Shown piece by piece: positions 6,551 through 14,745 of a DNA stretch of 28,121 bases; the stretch's first letter is position 1; each line of letters opens with the position of its first letter. Source of the DNA: a virus. The translations under genes were made by a program, and so were the position numbers. Location of the stretch: the IMG/VR virus record IMGVR_UViG_3300032053_000403, positions 1 to 28,121 of that record; one strand, given 5' to 3'. The notes beneath the pieces were generated by a model, which was not told the DNA's origin, did no database searches, and saw only the letters and a program-made list of their open reading frames with translations.

Positions 6551-7564
6551 ATGTCGAAAAGCGATTTAATCGTCGTTGGCGGCGCGGGTGGTTTTATTGG
6601 TGGATCACTTGTTCGCTATTTTCAAAAAAAAGGTTTTACCAAAATTCGAGCCGTCGATCGCAAGCCAATACCAGATTGGTATCAGATTTCTGATGTAGAA
6701 AATTTATGTCTTGATCTTTCTATAGAAGATAATTGTAAACGGGTTTGTGAAGGAGCGGTGGAAGTATATAATCTTGCTGCTGATATGGGCGGAATGGGTT
6801 TTATTGAGCGGTTTCGTATCATGTGCTTACGCAGCATTTTAATTAATACTAACCTCATTGAGGCAGCATATCAAGCTGGCGTTCAAAGATATTTCTTTGC
6901 AAGCTCTGCATGCGCCTATAATACTGATTTGCAGAAAAACCCGAATGTTGTTGCTTTGAAAGAGACCGATGCGTATCCGGCCATGGCTGAGCGCGGGTAT
7001 GGCTGGGAAAAACTAGTATCCGAAATGTTCTGTCAGGAATATTGGGCAGAAAGAGGCATGAAAACGGCTATTGCTAGGTTTCATAATGTCTATGGTCCCA
7101 ACGGAACGTGGGACGGTGGACGCGAGAAGGCCCCGGCTGCGATTTGTCGAAAGGTGATTGAGGCAAAAGACAACAAAGATCTTAGTATCACAATTTGGGG
7201 TGATGGTAGTCAAACTCGTAGTTTTATGTTTATTGATGACTGCACACACGGCATTGATCAAATAATGCATTGCGATAAATTGACTGCAACACCAATCAAT
7301 CTCGGGTCGAGTGAATTAGTTTCGATCAATGAGTTGGTCTCAATAGTTGAAAACATTGTTGGTATAAAATTAGGTCGTAAATATGACTTAGGCGCACCTA
7401 AGGGCGTTGCTGGTCGAAACAGTGACAACACCATGATTCAGGAATTTTTGGGTTGGGAACCATCAATATCTTTACGAAATGGCTTAGACGTTACTTACGC
7501 TTGGATTGAACAACAGTATTATGATCGCAAAGCCGGCAGGCGTACGGTCAGAGATGTGTTGTAA
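6551..7564 (+). CDS. GDP-mannose 3,5-epimerase (SDR superfamily)
   Basis: 337 residues, full length for the family. It converts GDP-D-mannose to GDP-L-galactose (and GDP-L-gulose) with bound NAD. The NAD-binding glycine loop is VVGGAGGFIGGS. The family signature NLAADMGGMGFI (74-85) is nearly identical to the plant enzyme. The catalytic set is complete by alignment to Arabidopsis GME: S119 and C121 in FASSACAYN, Y150 and K154 in GYGWEKL, and K193 in GGREKAPAA within RFHNVYGPNGTWDGGREKA. AAGGA precedes the ATG. It lies head-to-head with the 3' end of the minus-strand glycan block, overlapping the last gene by 46 nt, so the two transcripts are antisense to each other there. The sugar product probably feeds those glycosyltransferases. 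Substrate identity is strong by signature; use in a virion glycan is inferred. Confidence 0.92.
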   Translation: MSKSDLIVVGGAGGFIGGSLVRYFQKKGFTKIRAVDRKPIPDWYQISDVENLCLDLSIEDNCKRVCEGAVEVYNLAADMGGMGFIERFRIMCLRSILINTNLIEAAYQAGVQRYFFASSACAYNTDLQKNPNVVALKETDAYPAMAERGYGWEKLVSEMFCQEYWAERGMKTAIARFHNVYGPNGTWDGGREKAPAAICRKVIEAKDNKDLSITIWGDGSQTRSFMFIDDCTHGIDQIMHCDKLTATPINLGSSELVSINELVSIVENIVGIKLGRKYDLGAPKGVAGRNSDNTMIQEFLGWEPSISLRNGLDVTYAWIEQQYYDRKAGRRTVRDVL

Positions 7565-8253
7565 AAATAATGATATTCAGCCAGATTCAACCCAAACAAC
7601 AATTGCACGACATTGTCGCGGTTATTGATATTAAATTCAAGATACGTAAAAATTATTTCTTTTCTTTGTTCGTCTAAATGGGCCAAATAAAATAGCGTCA
7701 GTTCAACAGTTTTCTCTGAACCAAACAACAGTAACCACGACACGGCCATTGTCATCTTATGACCCACACAATCAACATCAATTTCCAGTGGTTCAAGTAA
7801 TTCAACTAACTCTGGTTCGATGTTCTTTGAGTACATTGCTTTAAAAAAGTGGCCGCTTGCCACCCATCTGTGAGCACCCTGATTTTTTGCTCTTTTGATA
7901 GTTTCATCAAATAATTCCATAATTAAAGGTGTATATCCGTGTTTGTCATGTGTTCTATGACAAAGCAATTGATACATCACCATAGACACGGGATGTGTTG
8001 TGTTGTTCCATATAAAATTGCAATATTCTATGTTTTTCTGTTCGTTGTCTAAAAAAGCTAAATAATGATGGCACTTGATGCTGTTAGTGGTTATTAATGT
8101 GTCAGCATCCCACGCATAAGACAACAGCACCATGTTGTTATGCCACATATAATTGTTATAATTATTATTTAATATTTGTGTTAATTTGTTGATCTCAAAT
8201 CCGTCTGGCAACAACGGCATAGAGACCCACCCATGTAATTTAGTTCTGATCAT
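7519..8253 (-). CDS. Protein of unknown function, last gene of glycan block
   Basis: 244 residues from the ATG at 8253, chosen because GGTGGAAG lies just upstream and the start overlaps the previous stop as TAATG. An ATG 15 nt earlier (8268) has no ribosome site. The protein is rich in Leu, Asn, His and aromatics, with many predicted helices (MVMYQLLCHRTHDKHGY; LFDETIKRAKNQGAHRWVASG), somewhat like an alpha-helical repeat protein. There is no signal peptide. I see no glycosyltransferase DxD or methyltransferase glycine motif. Its last 15 codons are antisense to the end of the epimerase gene. Function unknown; position suggests a link to the glycan genes. Confidence 0.65.
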   Translation of the reverse strand: MIRTKLHGWVSMPLLPDGFEINKLTQILNNNYNNYMWHNNMVLLSYAWDADTLITTNSIKCHHYLAFLDNEQKNIEYCNFIWNNTTHPVSMVMYQLLCHRTHDKHGYTPLIMELFDETIKRAKNQGAHRWVASGHFFKAMYSKNIEPELVELLEPLEIDVDCVGHKMTMAVSWLLLFGSEKTVELTLFYLAHLDEQRKEIIFTYLEFNINNRDNVVQLLFGLNLAEYHYFYNTSLTVRLPALRS

Positions 8254-8897
8254 TAAACTTCCACCCATGGACGGTTTTGGGTGTCGTGTGGGTGATATTG
8301 ATTGTGTGTATATGTTATATTAAAGGACATGTTTGGTATGATATCTGATCTGACGAAAAACATGTTTAGTGCATGGCATTGGTGGATCAGCGTATAATCT
8401 TTGCTTTCTCCTAGTTTTTTCAAAGCCCCAAAACTCGCTCCATAATAATCTGTACCATCACACGCGAACGTCGGATTATATGGTATTGTCCTGTTCAGGC
8501 CAACATGGATTGTCCCATTCATTTCGATAATGACAACTCTTGGCCTATAACGCAGGGCATTCCATAACCAATAATCATTACCATCAACATCTATCGATAG
8601 CAAATCAAATTCTGTCGGAACGCCATATTTGCAGAAAACAGCATTGATGTTTTCTACGGTCAAAAATTCACAATGCACACCAGAAGCCGGGGGAGTTTTC
8701 CCATCAAACATGATGGCTTTCCACCCAAGATCAACAAAATATCTAGTATTACTCAACGAGCTACCATCAAGTGCCCCAAATTCAACCGCTACTTTGTTCG
8801 TTGTGCCAATTTGATTGAAGATGTGTTCTAAAATTCCTTCTTCACCGGTCTGGCTGTATTTCTTCTTAGAATATGTGTTTAAATTAACGAGATCCAT
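8253..8897 (-). CDS. FkbM-like SAM-dependent methyltransferase
   Basis: 214 residues. The N-terminal YSQTGEEGILEHIFNQI leads into a SAM-binding motif I, VAVEFGALDG (37-45), with NT at 50-51. FDLLSIDVDGNDYWLW (97-112) and RVVIIEMNG (120-128) follow. This order, with 'FGALDG...NT...FDG...DVDG...E-N', matches the FkbM-type and related methyltransferases that O-methylate sugars or small molecules. GGAGA precedes the ATG at good spacing. It sits in a minus-strand operon with glycosyltransferases and a second methyltransferase, so O-methylation of a glycan is the simplest reading. The target is not determined by sequence. Confidence 0.75.
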   Translation of the reverse strand: MDLVNLNTYSKKKYSQTGEEGILEHIFNQIGTTNKVAVEFGALDGSSLSNTRYFVDLGWKAIMFDGKTPPASGVHCEFLTVENINAVFCKYGVPTEFDLLSIDVDGNDYWLWNALRYRPRVVIIEMNGTIHVGLNRTIPYNPTFACDGTDYYGASFGALKKLGESKDYTLIHQCHALNMFFVRSDIIPNMSFNITYTHNQYHPHDTQNRPWVEV

Positions 8898-8907
8898 GTG
8901 TTCTCCG

Positions 8908-9513
8908 TTAAACTTTCTTGAGAAAATATTGTGAAGCGTAAATCAAAAGTTCATTAACATCGCCGGTCCTGTGGTCGAGATCGTCAATTATCTTAGACAG
9001 CAGCGAATCCATTTTCTCCCTACGATTATGTGGGATGTCTTTATTATATTGCATTCCTGGCCACGCGCTGTGTGCGTCATAATATGTACATAACATATCT
9101 TCCATAACATACCACCCACCGCTCATCACATGTGACCACAGATATTTATACGACGTAAGCATATGATCCACCACATGGCTACCGTCATCAATGATAATAT
9201 CAAATGGTGCAAATTTATCAATTACATAATTTAATATTTGTGGGTCGTCTTGACTGCCTGTGACTAAAACAATATCGTCATCAACCTTAACTTCTGGATT
9301 GATGTCAAGACCAATTATTTTAGCATTTGGGAAATATGACTTCCACATTTTGACTGATTTACCACCCAACACCCCTATTTCTAATAAAGTTAATGCCTGC
9401 GATCTAAGAGGAGAAAAAATCTGATCATATATATCGAGATAACTTCTCTTGTTGAAGGTGTGTTCGTGGTCACCTTTATCAGATCCAGGATTTAATTCTT
9501 TAAGAGTTTTCAT
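8908..9513 (-). CDS. Class I SAM methyltransferase, sugar O-methyltransferase-like
   Basis: 201 residues. The start GSDKGDHEHTFNKRSYLDIY is typical of the macrolide/rhamnosyl O-methyltransferase group (MycE-like). Motif I is LLEIGVLGGKSVKMW (43-57), the acidic ribose-binding residue is D70 in IIGLDINP, and FDIIIDDGSHVVDHM (104-118) holds the metal/active-site Asp and His residues of that group. AAGGAAA lies 7 nt before the ATG. The gene overlaps the upstream glycosyltransferase by 14 nt. It probably methylates a sugar hydroxyl on the glycan built by its neighbours. Methyltransferase fold is confident; the sugar substrate is inferred. Confidence 0.78.
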   Translation of the reverse strand: MKTLKELNPGSDKGDHEHTFNKRSYLDIYDQIFSPLRSQALTLLEIGVLGGKSVKMWKSYFPNAKIIGLDINPEVKVDDDIVLVTGSQDDPQILNYVIDKFAPFDIIIDDGSHVVDHMLTSYKYLWSHVMSGGWYVMEDMLCTYYDAHSAWPGMQYNKDIPHNRREKMDSLLSKIIDDLDHRTGDVNELLIYASQYFLKKV

Positions 9514-10312
9514 CTGGTTTCCTTATTATAAAAGAAGCATTGTCGCGGGCGTCACCCCTACTGTGATAAATCATAGTGGCACCATCAACTTGAGAAGCGG
9601 TGTCGGTAATATAAATGCGCTCGCCAGTCGCTAATGTTATGTTAGGACCACACGGTGTCATATTGTTGCGGGCCGCAAAAACACCAAACAAACTCTGATC
9701 ATGGCGCCCACACAGCACACCACCAAAAGCCGTGCCGTCATCAATAAACATATTCATATCTTTACTGCATTCATAAGCCGGCAGCACATAAGTGTTATAA
9801 TATTTATGATTGAGACATTGCATGGCTGCATTAATACCTACCGTTTCTAGTTCCTCTTTTGTAACTTGCAAGATCTGTTTCGGATATTGGTTCAACCACA
9901 AGCCAATTTCTGACACTCCCAATAAAAAATATCCAGTTAAGGTTGTATGGCGGAATATTGGTTCTAATGATCTTAAAATAGTGACACCAGCATCAATCCA
10001 GAAAACAGTCTCGTGCATATCCAAAGCCTGTTTGATAGCCACTGGCTTCCACGCGTAATTTCCGATGACCCTGGTTGGGTTCTGCGAGCCAGGATGTTTC
10101 AATACCGATTTTAATATGTCAGGGTGGGTCTTTTCTACCTGTTTAATTGTTACTTTTTGCATATGATCAAGATTGCTACGTTCTGAACTGGACAGCCCAA
10201 TATCATAGACATAAATTTGCGATATATTATCATAATTGCTTTTATGTAATGATCCAATTAGCGACAGCACTCGCGGAAAATATGCAGAATCAGATGCGGT
10301 GACAATAAACAT
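9500..10312 (-). CDS. Glycosyltransferase (GT-A type, DUF1647/GT8-like)
   Basis: 270 residues from the ATG at 10312, chosen because GGAG lies 5 nt upstream; a GTG at 10318 overlapping the previous stop is a less likely start. The N-terminus FIVTASDSAYFPRVLSLIGSL is the first strand-helix of a nucleotide-sugar-binding GT-A fold. YAWKPVAIKQAL (86-97) and VFWIDAGVTIL (103-113) follow. The WIDAG segment occupies the metal/DxD region, as in related 'nucleotide-diphospho-sugar' transferases. Near the end, IDDGTAFGGVLCGRHDQSLF resembles the acceptor/donor pocket of that group. No signal or membrane segment is present. Donor and acceptor are unknown. Confidence 0.72.
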   Translation of the reverse strand: MFIVTASDSAYFPRVLSLIGSLHKSNYDNISQIYVYDIGLSSSERSNLDHMQKVTIKQVEKTHPDILKSVLKHPGSQNPTRVIGNYAWKPVAIKQALDMHETVFWIDAGVTILRSLEPIFRHTTLTGYFLLGVSEIGLWLNQYPKQILQVTKEELETVGINAAMQCLNHKYYNTYVLPAYECSKDMNMFIDDGTAFGGVLCGRHDQSLFGVFAARNNMTPCGPNITLATGERIYITDTASQVDGATMIYHSRGDARDNASFIIRKPDENS

Positions 10313-10314
10313 AA

Positions 10315-11316
10315 TCACTCCATTTTGTTGATGATTTCTTGCACTTTCATTGATTCTTCTACAAACCCAAACCCAGCTAGAAAGGTCATTATCCTATTCA
10401 TATATGTATGGTTCTTAATAACATGCCTGTGCTGCTTTGACACCAATTCCAACCTTTTGTCTTCATTTTTCAAATAATAACCCACTAAATCAACATATTC
10501 ATCTGGAGTCGACGCCATCGGCATAATATCATATGGGAAATAATCTCGCATTGTTGGCACTGGATCGCTGATTGCCGCCAATCCACAAAGAGGTACCTTA
10601 AATATTCGCTCTGGAATATCTATACCATAAACAGTAGTGTGCGGTTCACTAACACATGGCCCGATTTTAGCAGAAGAAAACAATTTTAATATATCATTGT
10701 CGTCTATTGCACCTCGGCTTCTACCATCCCAACCACCCCACCCATATATGATCGTGTTGTGTTTCTTGCGCACTGGTTCTAGATATTTGTCTATATTAAT
10801 CGCTTTATATGGCCAGTATCCACCAACAAATGCAACATCACATTCCATGCTTGGGTCTGGTTTGACCTTTTTGAAAGATAAATGATCTCCAGCTGTTGGC
10901 TCTCCGTATACTCGTATACCAAGATCGTTGGTCCATTTGTCCCAATGTCTATTAATAGCCCCACGGCAAGCAAAACCAAACACAAAGTTCGGTTCTTGGG
11001 CAACAACCCACTCTATTGTACTACGTGGTTCATTAATGTCTGGCCAGGTTTCCTCTTTTTTTTCTAGAGGAGAACTGCTATATGGGTTGACATGATAGGC
11101 TGTTTTCGTTCCATATTCTTGTTTGGCCCACTTTGGAAAATTTTGTTTGTGGCCAGAGCACCCTATATATACATCTGGTTTAAACGACTTGATGTGTTCA
11201 TCAGTGCCATCCCAATAGGCAACTTTGTGTCCAGCAAATTCAAATGCTTTATATATGCCGCGTATGCCGTAAATATATGCACCACCATTGATGATTGGCA
11301 AAAAGATGTGTTTCAT
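10315..11316 (-). CDS. Glycosyltransferase (GT-B type, CgeB-like)
   Basis: 333 residues. The N-terminal half (GHKVAYWDGTDEH, PDVYIGCSGHKQN) is a Rossmann-like acceptor domain. The linker carries CDVAFVGGYWPYKAINIDKY (159-178). The C-terminal half contains IIYGWGGW (189-196), KIGPCVSEPHTTVYGIDIPE (218-237) and FKVPLCGLAAISD (239-251). That is the nucleotide-sugar pocket pattern of the family-1-like transferases that include the spore protein CgeB. The start overlaps the previous stop as ATGA, with only a weak, distant ribosome site, so it is probably coupled to the dual transferase. Donor sugar unknown; GDP-L-galactose from the nearby epimerase is a candidate. Confidence 0.8.
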   Translation of the reverse strand: MKHIFLPIINGGAYIYGIRGIYKAFEFAGHKVAYWDGTDEHIKSFKPDVYIGCSGHKQNFPKWAKQEYGTKTAYHVNPYSSSPLEKKEETWPDINEPRSTIEWVVAQEPNFVFGFACRGAINRHWDKWTNDLGIRVYGEPTAGDHLSFKKVKPDPSMECDVAFVGGYWPYKAINIDKYLEPVRKKHNTIIYGWGGWDGRSRGAIDDNDILKLFSSAKIGPCVSEPHTTVYGIDIPERIFKVPLCGLAAISDPVPTMRDYFPYDIMPMASTPDEYVDLVGYYLKNEDKRLELVSKQHRHVIKNHTYMNRIMTFLAGFGFVEESMKVQEIINKME

Positions 11317-13211
11317 AAGCTATACTTGCCTTTCAATATACCAATGAGAGTTTTCAATCTTACCGGCATTGGAGTGCTTATTAATTTTTTATTGATTTCT
11401 ATGTTTTTATTGTGTAATGATTCCCACCCAGTAGTTCTTCCATGATTAAGATGCACAAAATCGACATATCTTTCATCATACATGCTGGTGTTGTTTTTAA
11501 GTCTTTCAAAAAATTCGCAGTCTTCCATACCATATCCAACGAAACTTTCATTAAAACCGCCGATGCCTATATAAGTATCTTTATAGCAGGCTAATGAGCC
11601 ACCCTCAAAATATCCTACAACCCTATCGCAATCAAGGTTGTTGCTCACCACCCCGCTAGCTAGAATAGTGTCGGTGCCTGCTTTGTTGACGTACATTACG
11701 CTCTTTCCTATGTGGCACGATTTAAAATTTCTAAGAACTTTATAAACTTCCGATGTGTAATTAATAGGAACCATAATATCAGCATCATGCAAAATAATAA
11801 TACCATTAGGTGCTGACGCCACGCCATAATTAAACGCTTCTGCTTTGTTGAATGGAGTGTTGCTGTGAGCGAATTTATACAGACATGGGGCTATGGAGTT
11901 TATTGTCTGAGCCGAAGACTGTTCCACCAATATTATATCTACGGCTGGGAAATGCTGTGATTTGATATTGTTGATTATTGAATATACCGCCGCCCGCCCA
12001 TCCTGTTCTCTGTATGGAACAACATAAGTAACGAACGGTACTATAGACTCAGCATCTGGATCTACTTTGACCCTTGAATTTTTGACTTTATCAAACAATG
12101 ACTTGGCAGTGGCCAAATGTTCAAATCTGTTTTCTACTGCTGATACTTCATCGTGGATTGTAAAAAATTGCTCAGACCCTTCAACATCATGATATCCAGA
12201 TGGTTGTATTCCCGATTTCCAGATCCTATACGACCAATCAACATGTTCCATACCATAGAGACCGAACTCAACGTCAAAAAAACCAACTTTATCAAAGGCC
12301 AAATGATCAAATGCTATCACTGCTCCGTGTGGTTTATCTCTGATGGTTTTAATTCTGTACCCGTTTTTGATTGTTGATTCTGCAGCGTCAGCTGCCCCAT
12401 ATATTCCGGATTGACGATAGCAAAAATGGTGATATCCAAGTTTTTCCATAGCTGTGACGTAGAACGTGTCCCAGCCATTTTGATTAATTGTCACGTCGTC
12501 ATTCAATAGAATTTTATATTTAAACCTCTCGAGGCATCTCAGTAATCTGTTTGAATTTCCAGCTACACCAAGACGTTTATCGTTATCTATTAACACAATC
12601 CAGTCGATCGATCTAAGATATTCTTTGACTGACTGGTTCGTAGATTCATCACTAACAAAGACCGTAGTCTTGCTAAGATCGGTATGTTGTTGTATTGAAT
12701 CGAGTAGTCTTTTGATTGATTCAAGCCTGTTATATGACAAAACACCGATACCTATGTCGTTAGATATAGATGTTTGATTAGCTGCTAAATGTTTTTTAAA
12801 TAGCTTGGTGGCTTCTATGTGCGTCGCTGTTGGTCTACCGACCATTTTTTGTTGATGTCTATTATTCCACGGTGTGTGTTTTGTCTGGGAAGTGTGCTTC
12901 TTCGTTGTAACAATTTTTTGTTGCAGTTGTGGTTGAGGCTGCTGTCTATATCTCTTTGGTGGCGGTAATGCACCTAATGGGGATCTAATTTCTCTAGTTG
13001 CTTTGACTTTGTGTGATATTCCCATACTAATATTCTCAGGTGGATGTGGTTCTGCCTTTATATTTTCTTCGAGCAATATAAATTTAGGACAATACTTCAA
13101 ATAAAATTCAGACAAGATTTTGTAGCTACCGCCCTTCATGACCACAGTTTCTTTGTTTGGTCCAGCAAGGCGGACAATGTGTCTTGATGGATTATAAAAT
13201 CGGCGATTCAT
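11313..13211 (-). CDS. Bifunctional glycosyltransferase with two GT2-like domains
   Basis: 632 residues from the ATG at 13211, which has AAGGGA upstream and overlaps the previous gene by 20 nt; an in-frame TTG at 13280 has no support. Residues 1-55 form a small N-terminal segment. A Pro/Gln/Lys-rich linker (~75-130) leads to a first GT-A domain, GIGVLSYNRLESIKRLLDSI (~154-173), with LLNDDV (D238/D239) as the metal site and FGLYGMEHVDWSYRIWK as the acceptor end. A second domain starts at FVTYVVPYREQDGR (~393) with ILHDADIMVP (D476, D478). It ends in IGIGGFNESFVGYGMEDCEF, the galactosyltransferase/GT7-C-type signature. The two domains may add successive sugars or alternate linkages, as in bifunctional polysaccharide synthases. 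It is soluble, with no membrane segment. Confidence 0.82.
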   Translation of the reverse strand: MNRRFYNPSRHIVRLAGPNKETVVMKGGSYKILSEFYLKYCPKFILLEENIKAEPHPPENISMGISHKVKATREIRSPLGALPPPKRYRQQPQPQLQQKIVTTKKHTSQTKHTPWNNRHQQKMVGRPTATHIEATKLFKKHLAANQTSISNDIGIGVLSYNRLESIKRLLDSIQQHTDLSKTTVFVSDESTNQSVKEYLRSIDWIVLIDNDKRLGVAGNSNRLLRCLERFKYKILLNDDVTINQNGWDTFYVTAMEKLGYHHFCYRQSGIYGAADAAESTIKNGYRIKTIRDKPHGAVIAFDHLAFDKVGFFDVEFGLYGMEHVDWSYRIWKSGIQPSGYHDVEGSEQFFTIHDEVSAVENRFEHLATAKSLFDKVKNSRVKVDPDAESIVPFVTYVVPYREQDGRAAVYSIINNIKSQHFPAVDIILVEQSSAQTINSIAPCLYKFAHSNTPFNKAEAFNYGVASAPNGIIILHDADIMVPINYTSEVYKVLRNFKSCHIGKSVMYVNKAGTDTILASGVVSNNLDCDRVVGYFEGGSLACYKDTYIGIGGFNESFVGYGMEDCEFFERLKNNTSMYDERYVDFVHLNHGRTTGWESLHNKNIEINKKLISTPMPVRLKTLIGILKGKYSL

Positions 13212-13446
13212 TGCATCCCTTCGGTTGTGTTCCGTCGATTCTATCAACCACTCTCCGACGGAGTACTTTTGCGACCTCAACAGCCAGAGCAGTGTATTCT
13301 AATTGATCCCCGTGATAAACAACCACAGGCGTGTCAGAACCTTTTTCGAGGACGCTAATCACCATGCACCTAATATTTGGTTTTTCATCCAGTAGTGTTT
13401 TTCTCAGTTCCAGTATTTTAGCGATCAATTCGGGATGTTCGTTCAT
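13192..13446 (-). CDS. Small protein of unknown function, first gene of glycan block
   Basis: 84 residues from the ATG at 13446, with GGAGG 7 nt upstream; a TTG at 13476 in the same frame would sit inside the divergent gene's start. Helical N-terminus (HPELIAKILELRKTLLDEK), then a beta strand pair (IRCMVISVLEKGSDTPVVVYHGDQLEYTA, continuous but unassigned) and a basic helix (VAKVLRRRVVDRI). No known motif. As first gene after a divergent, palindromic spacer it could have a regulatory role, but nothing in the sequence shows DNA binding. Confidence 0.65.
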   Translation of the reverse strand: MNEHPELIAKILELRKTLLDEKPNIRCMVISVLEKGSDTPVVVYHGDQLEYTALAVEVAKVLRRRVVDRIDGTQPKGCNESPIL

Positions 13447-13474
13447 GTATTCGCCTCCGCTGCGGCTAAAATAC
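13447..13474. promoter_or_regulatory. Imperfect palindrome filling a 29-bp divergent spacer
   Basis: The gap between two divergent ATGs is almost completely an imperfect inverted repeat. The outer arms are GTATT (13447-13451) and AATAC (13470-13474). The inner arms are CCGC (13457-13460) and GCGG (13462-13465) around T13461. The left half also provides the minus-strand gene's GGAGG. It could be an operator or an RNA hairpin. The + strand gene has no evident Shine-Dalgarno here. Confidence 0.3.
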
Positions 13475-13475
13475 A

Positions 13476-14087
13476 ATGGATACTAAAATCAAAGAAATTA
13501 TTGACTTGTATGAAAGATTAACTGGCAGGCAAATCATTCCTAAAGACACAGATTACAAAAAGACCTACCAGTATAGATATGCAGCAAAATTTGTAAACAA
13601 TATGAAATATGTGCCGTGGGATACAGCAAAGAAAATAGCTTATTATGCCATTGAATATGCAAGGAACAATCTTAAAAAGAACAATACGATCTGGACTAGG
13701 GGATTATGGGTATTAACAAAAGCAAATATCGTTGATATAGCATACAGTAGCGCTAAATCTCATGAAGCGAGAATGCAACTGGATTTGGAAAAAACAGTTA
13801 ATAGTAAAAAGTTTGTTGATGCGCAAGAAACTGGCCTGGCTGAGACGAAGGTTGAGGGAGGGTTTCCTAATATAGTGATGTGGTATGAAAACAACAGTGT
13901 CAATTTGACCTACATAGCTATGTCTGAAATTTGCAAGCGGGTCATGGCGCAATTGGATTCATCAAGCAAAAGCATGTTGCCACCACAAGATGAAATAATA
14001 AGAAGAAGAGTGAAATGCTTAATAGATGATGACTACAGCGAGAAACTTAAAAAAGTCCTTGGCGACGATTACATTAAAATTGTGTAG
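13476..14087 (+). CDS. Protein of unknown function (203 aa)
   Basis: 203 residues, mostly helical and basic at the start (YKKTYQYRYAAKFVNN, WDTAKKIAYYAIEYARNNLK) and acidic at the end (LIDDDYSEKLKKVLGDDYIK). There are no cysteine sites, signal or NTP-binding motifs. No ribosome site precedes the ATG: the upstream bases are ctgcggctaaaataca. Start choice is therefore less certain, although the next in-frame Met (residue 43) would remove a well-formed helix. It is first in a + strand run that leads to UvsW. Family not recognised. Confidence 0.65.
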   Translation: MDTKIKEIIDLYERLTGRQIIPKDTDYKKTYQYRYAAKFVNNMKYVPWDTAKKIAYYAIEYARNNLKKNNTIWTRGLWVLTKANIVDIAYSSAKSHEARMQLDLEKTVNSKKFVDAQETGLAETKVEGGFPNIVMWYENNSVNLTYIAMSEICKRVMAQLDSSSKSMLPPQDEIIRRRVKCLIDDDYSEKLKKVLGDDYIKIV

Positions 14088-14118
14088 GTCTCGTATTTCA
14101 TAAACAGAAAGGCATGCT

Positions 14119-14721
14119 ATGTACGAAACAGTCAGTTTCAAAATCAAGGGTGTTATGCCAACAATTATGCACAATGGCCAAACCAGTGACCCGCTCAATG
14201 AATACGCAAAAAGACTCAAGAAAGTAACAAGTAAGAAGACCAAGACCGATCAAGACCACATGGAAATGGCCGAAATAGAATGGTTTGCCGCGTTGTATGT
14301 TGATGAACAAAACAGACCATGTTGGCCCGGAGAGAATATCGAGTCGATGTTGGTCGCGGCTGCAAAGAAGACACGTCTTGGGAACCAGACCAAATCTGGT
14401 TTGTTTGTTGATGGAAACGCCATCGTTATTCATGATGGGCCAAGAACTGCCGATGGGTTATGGAAATATAAGCCACTCGACAAGAACCCATATATTTCTA
14501 GGGTTCCAGTTGTGATCAATAAATCTAGAGTCATGAGAACAAGACCGATTTTCCCGGTGTGGTCTCTTGAATTTGCAGTTAATTACATGCCAGATATTCT
14601 TAGTTCAGAAAATGTGATTGAATTTGTTAAGACTGCCGGCAAAATTATAGGCCTGAGCGATTGGAGGCCAAAATATGGAAGATTCGAAGTAGAGTCTGCC
14701 GAAGTGACCAAGAATCAATAA
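14119..14721 (+). CDS. Conserved phage protein of unknown function (200 aa)
   Basis: 200 residues of a type I have the impression of in other phages as a conserved unnamed protein. It opens with FKIKGVMPTIMHNGQTSDPL and has CWPGENIESMLVAAAKKT (68-85) and a central VMRTRPIFPVWSL (138-150). It ends with AGKIIGLSDWRPKYGRFEVE (173-192). The alternating beta pattern plus the final D-W/Y-R-P-x-[FY]-GRF motif suggests a ferredoxin-like or RAMP-like fold, but no activity is established from sequence. AAAGGC lies upstream. Codon use looks more C-ending than the flanking unknown, hinting at good expression. It lies two genes before UvsW, within the recombination-type neighbourhood. Confidence 0.7.
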   Translation: MYETVSFKIKGVMPTIMHNGQTSDPLNEYAKRLKKVTSKKTKTDQDHMEMAEIEWFAALYVDEQNRPCWPGENIESMLVAAAKKTRLGNQTKSGLFVDGNAIVIHDGPRTADGLWKYKPLDKNPYISRVPVVINKSRVMRTRPIFPVWSLEFAVNYMPDILSSENVIEFVKTAGKIIGLSDWRPKYGRFEVESAEVTKNQ

Positions 14722-14745
14722 TGAACGCGGTCGAATGGAGAAGAC

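Noticed and set aside
6551-13211. Glycosyltransferases as a DNA base hypermodification system
   Set aside because: No hydroxymethylase, thymidylate-synthase-like or base-modifying enzyme is present; sugar methyltransferases and the epimerase fit protein or surface glycan better.
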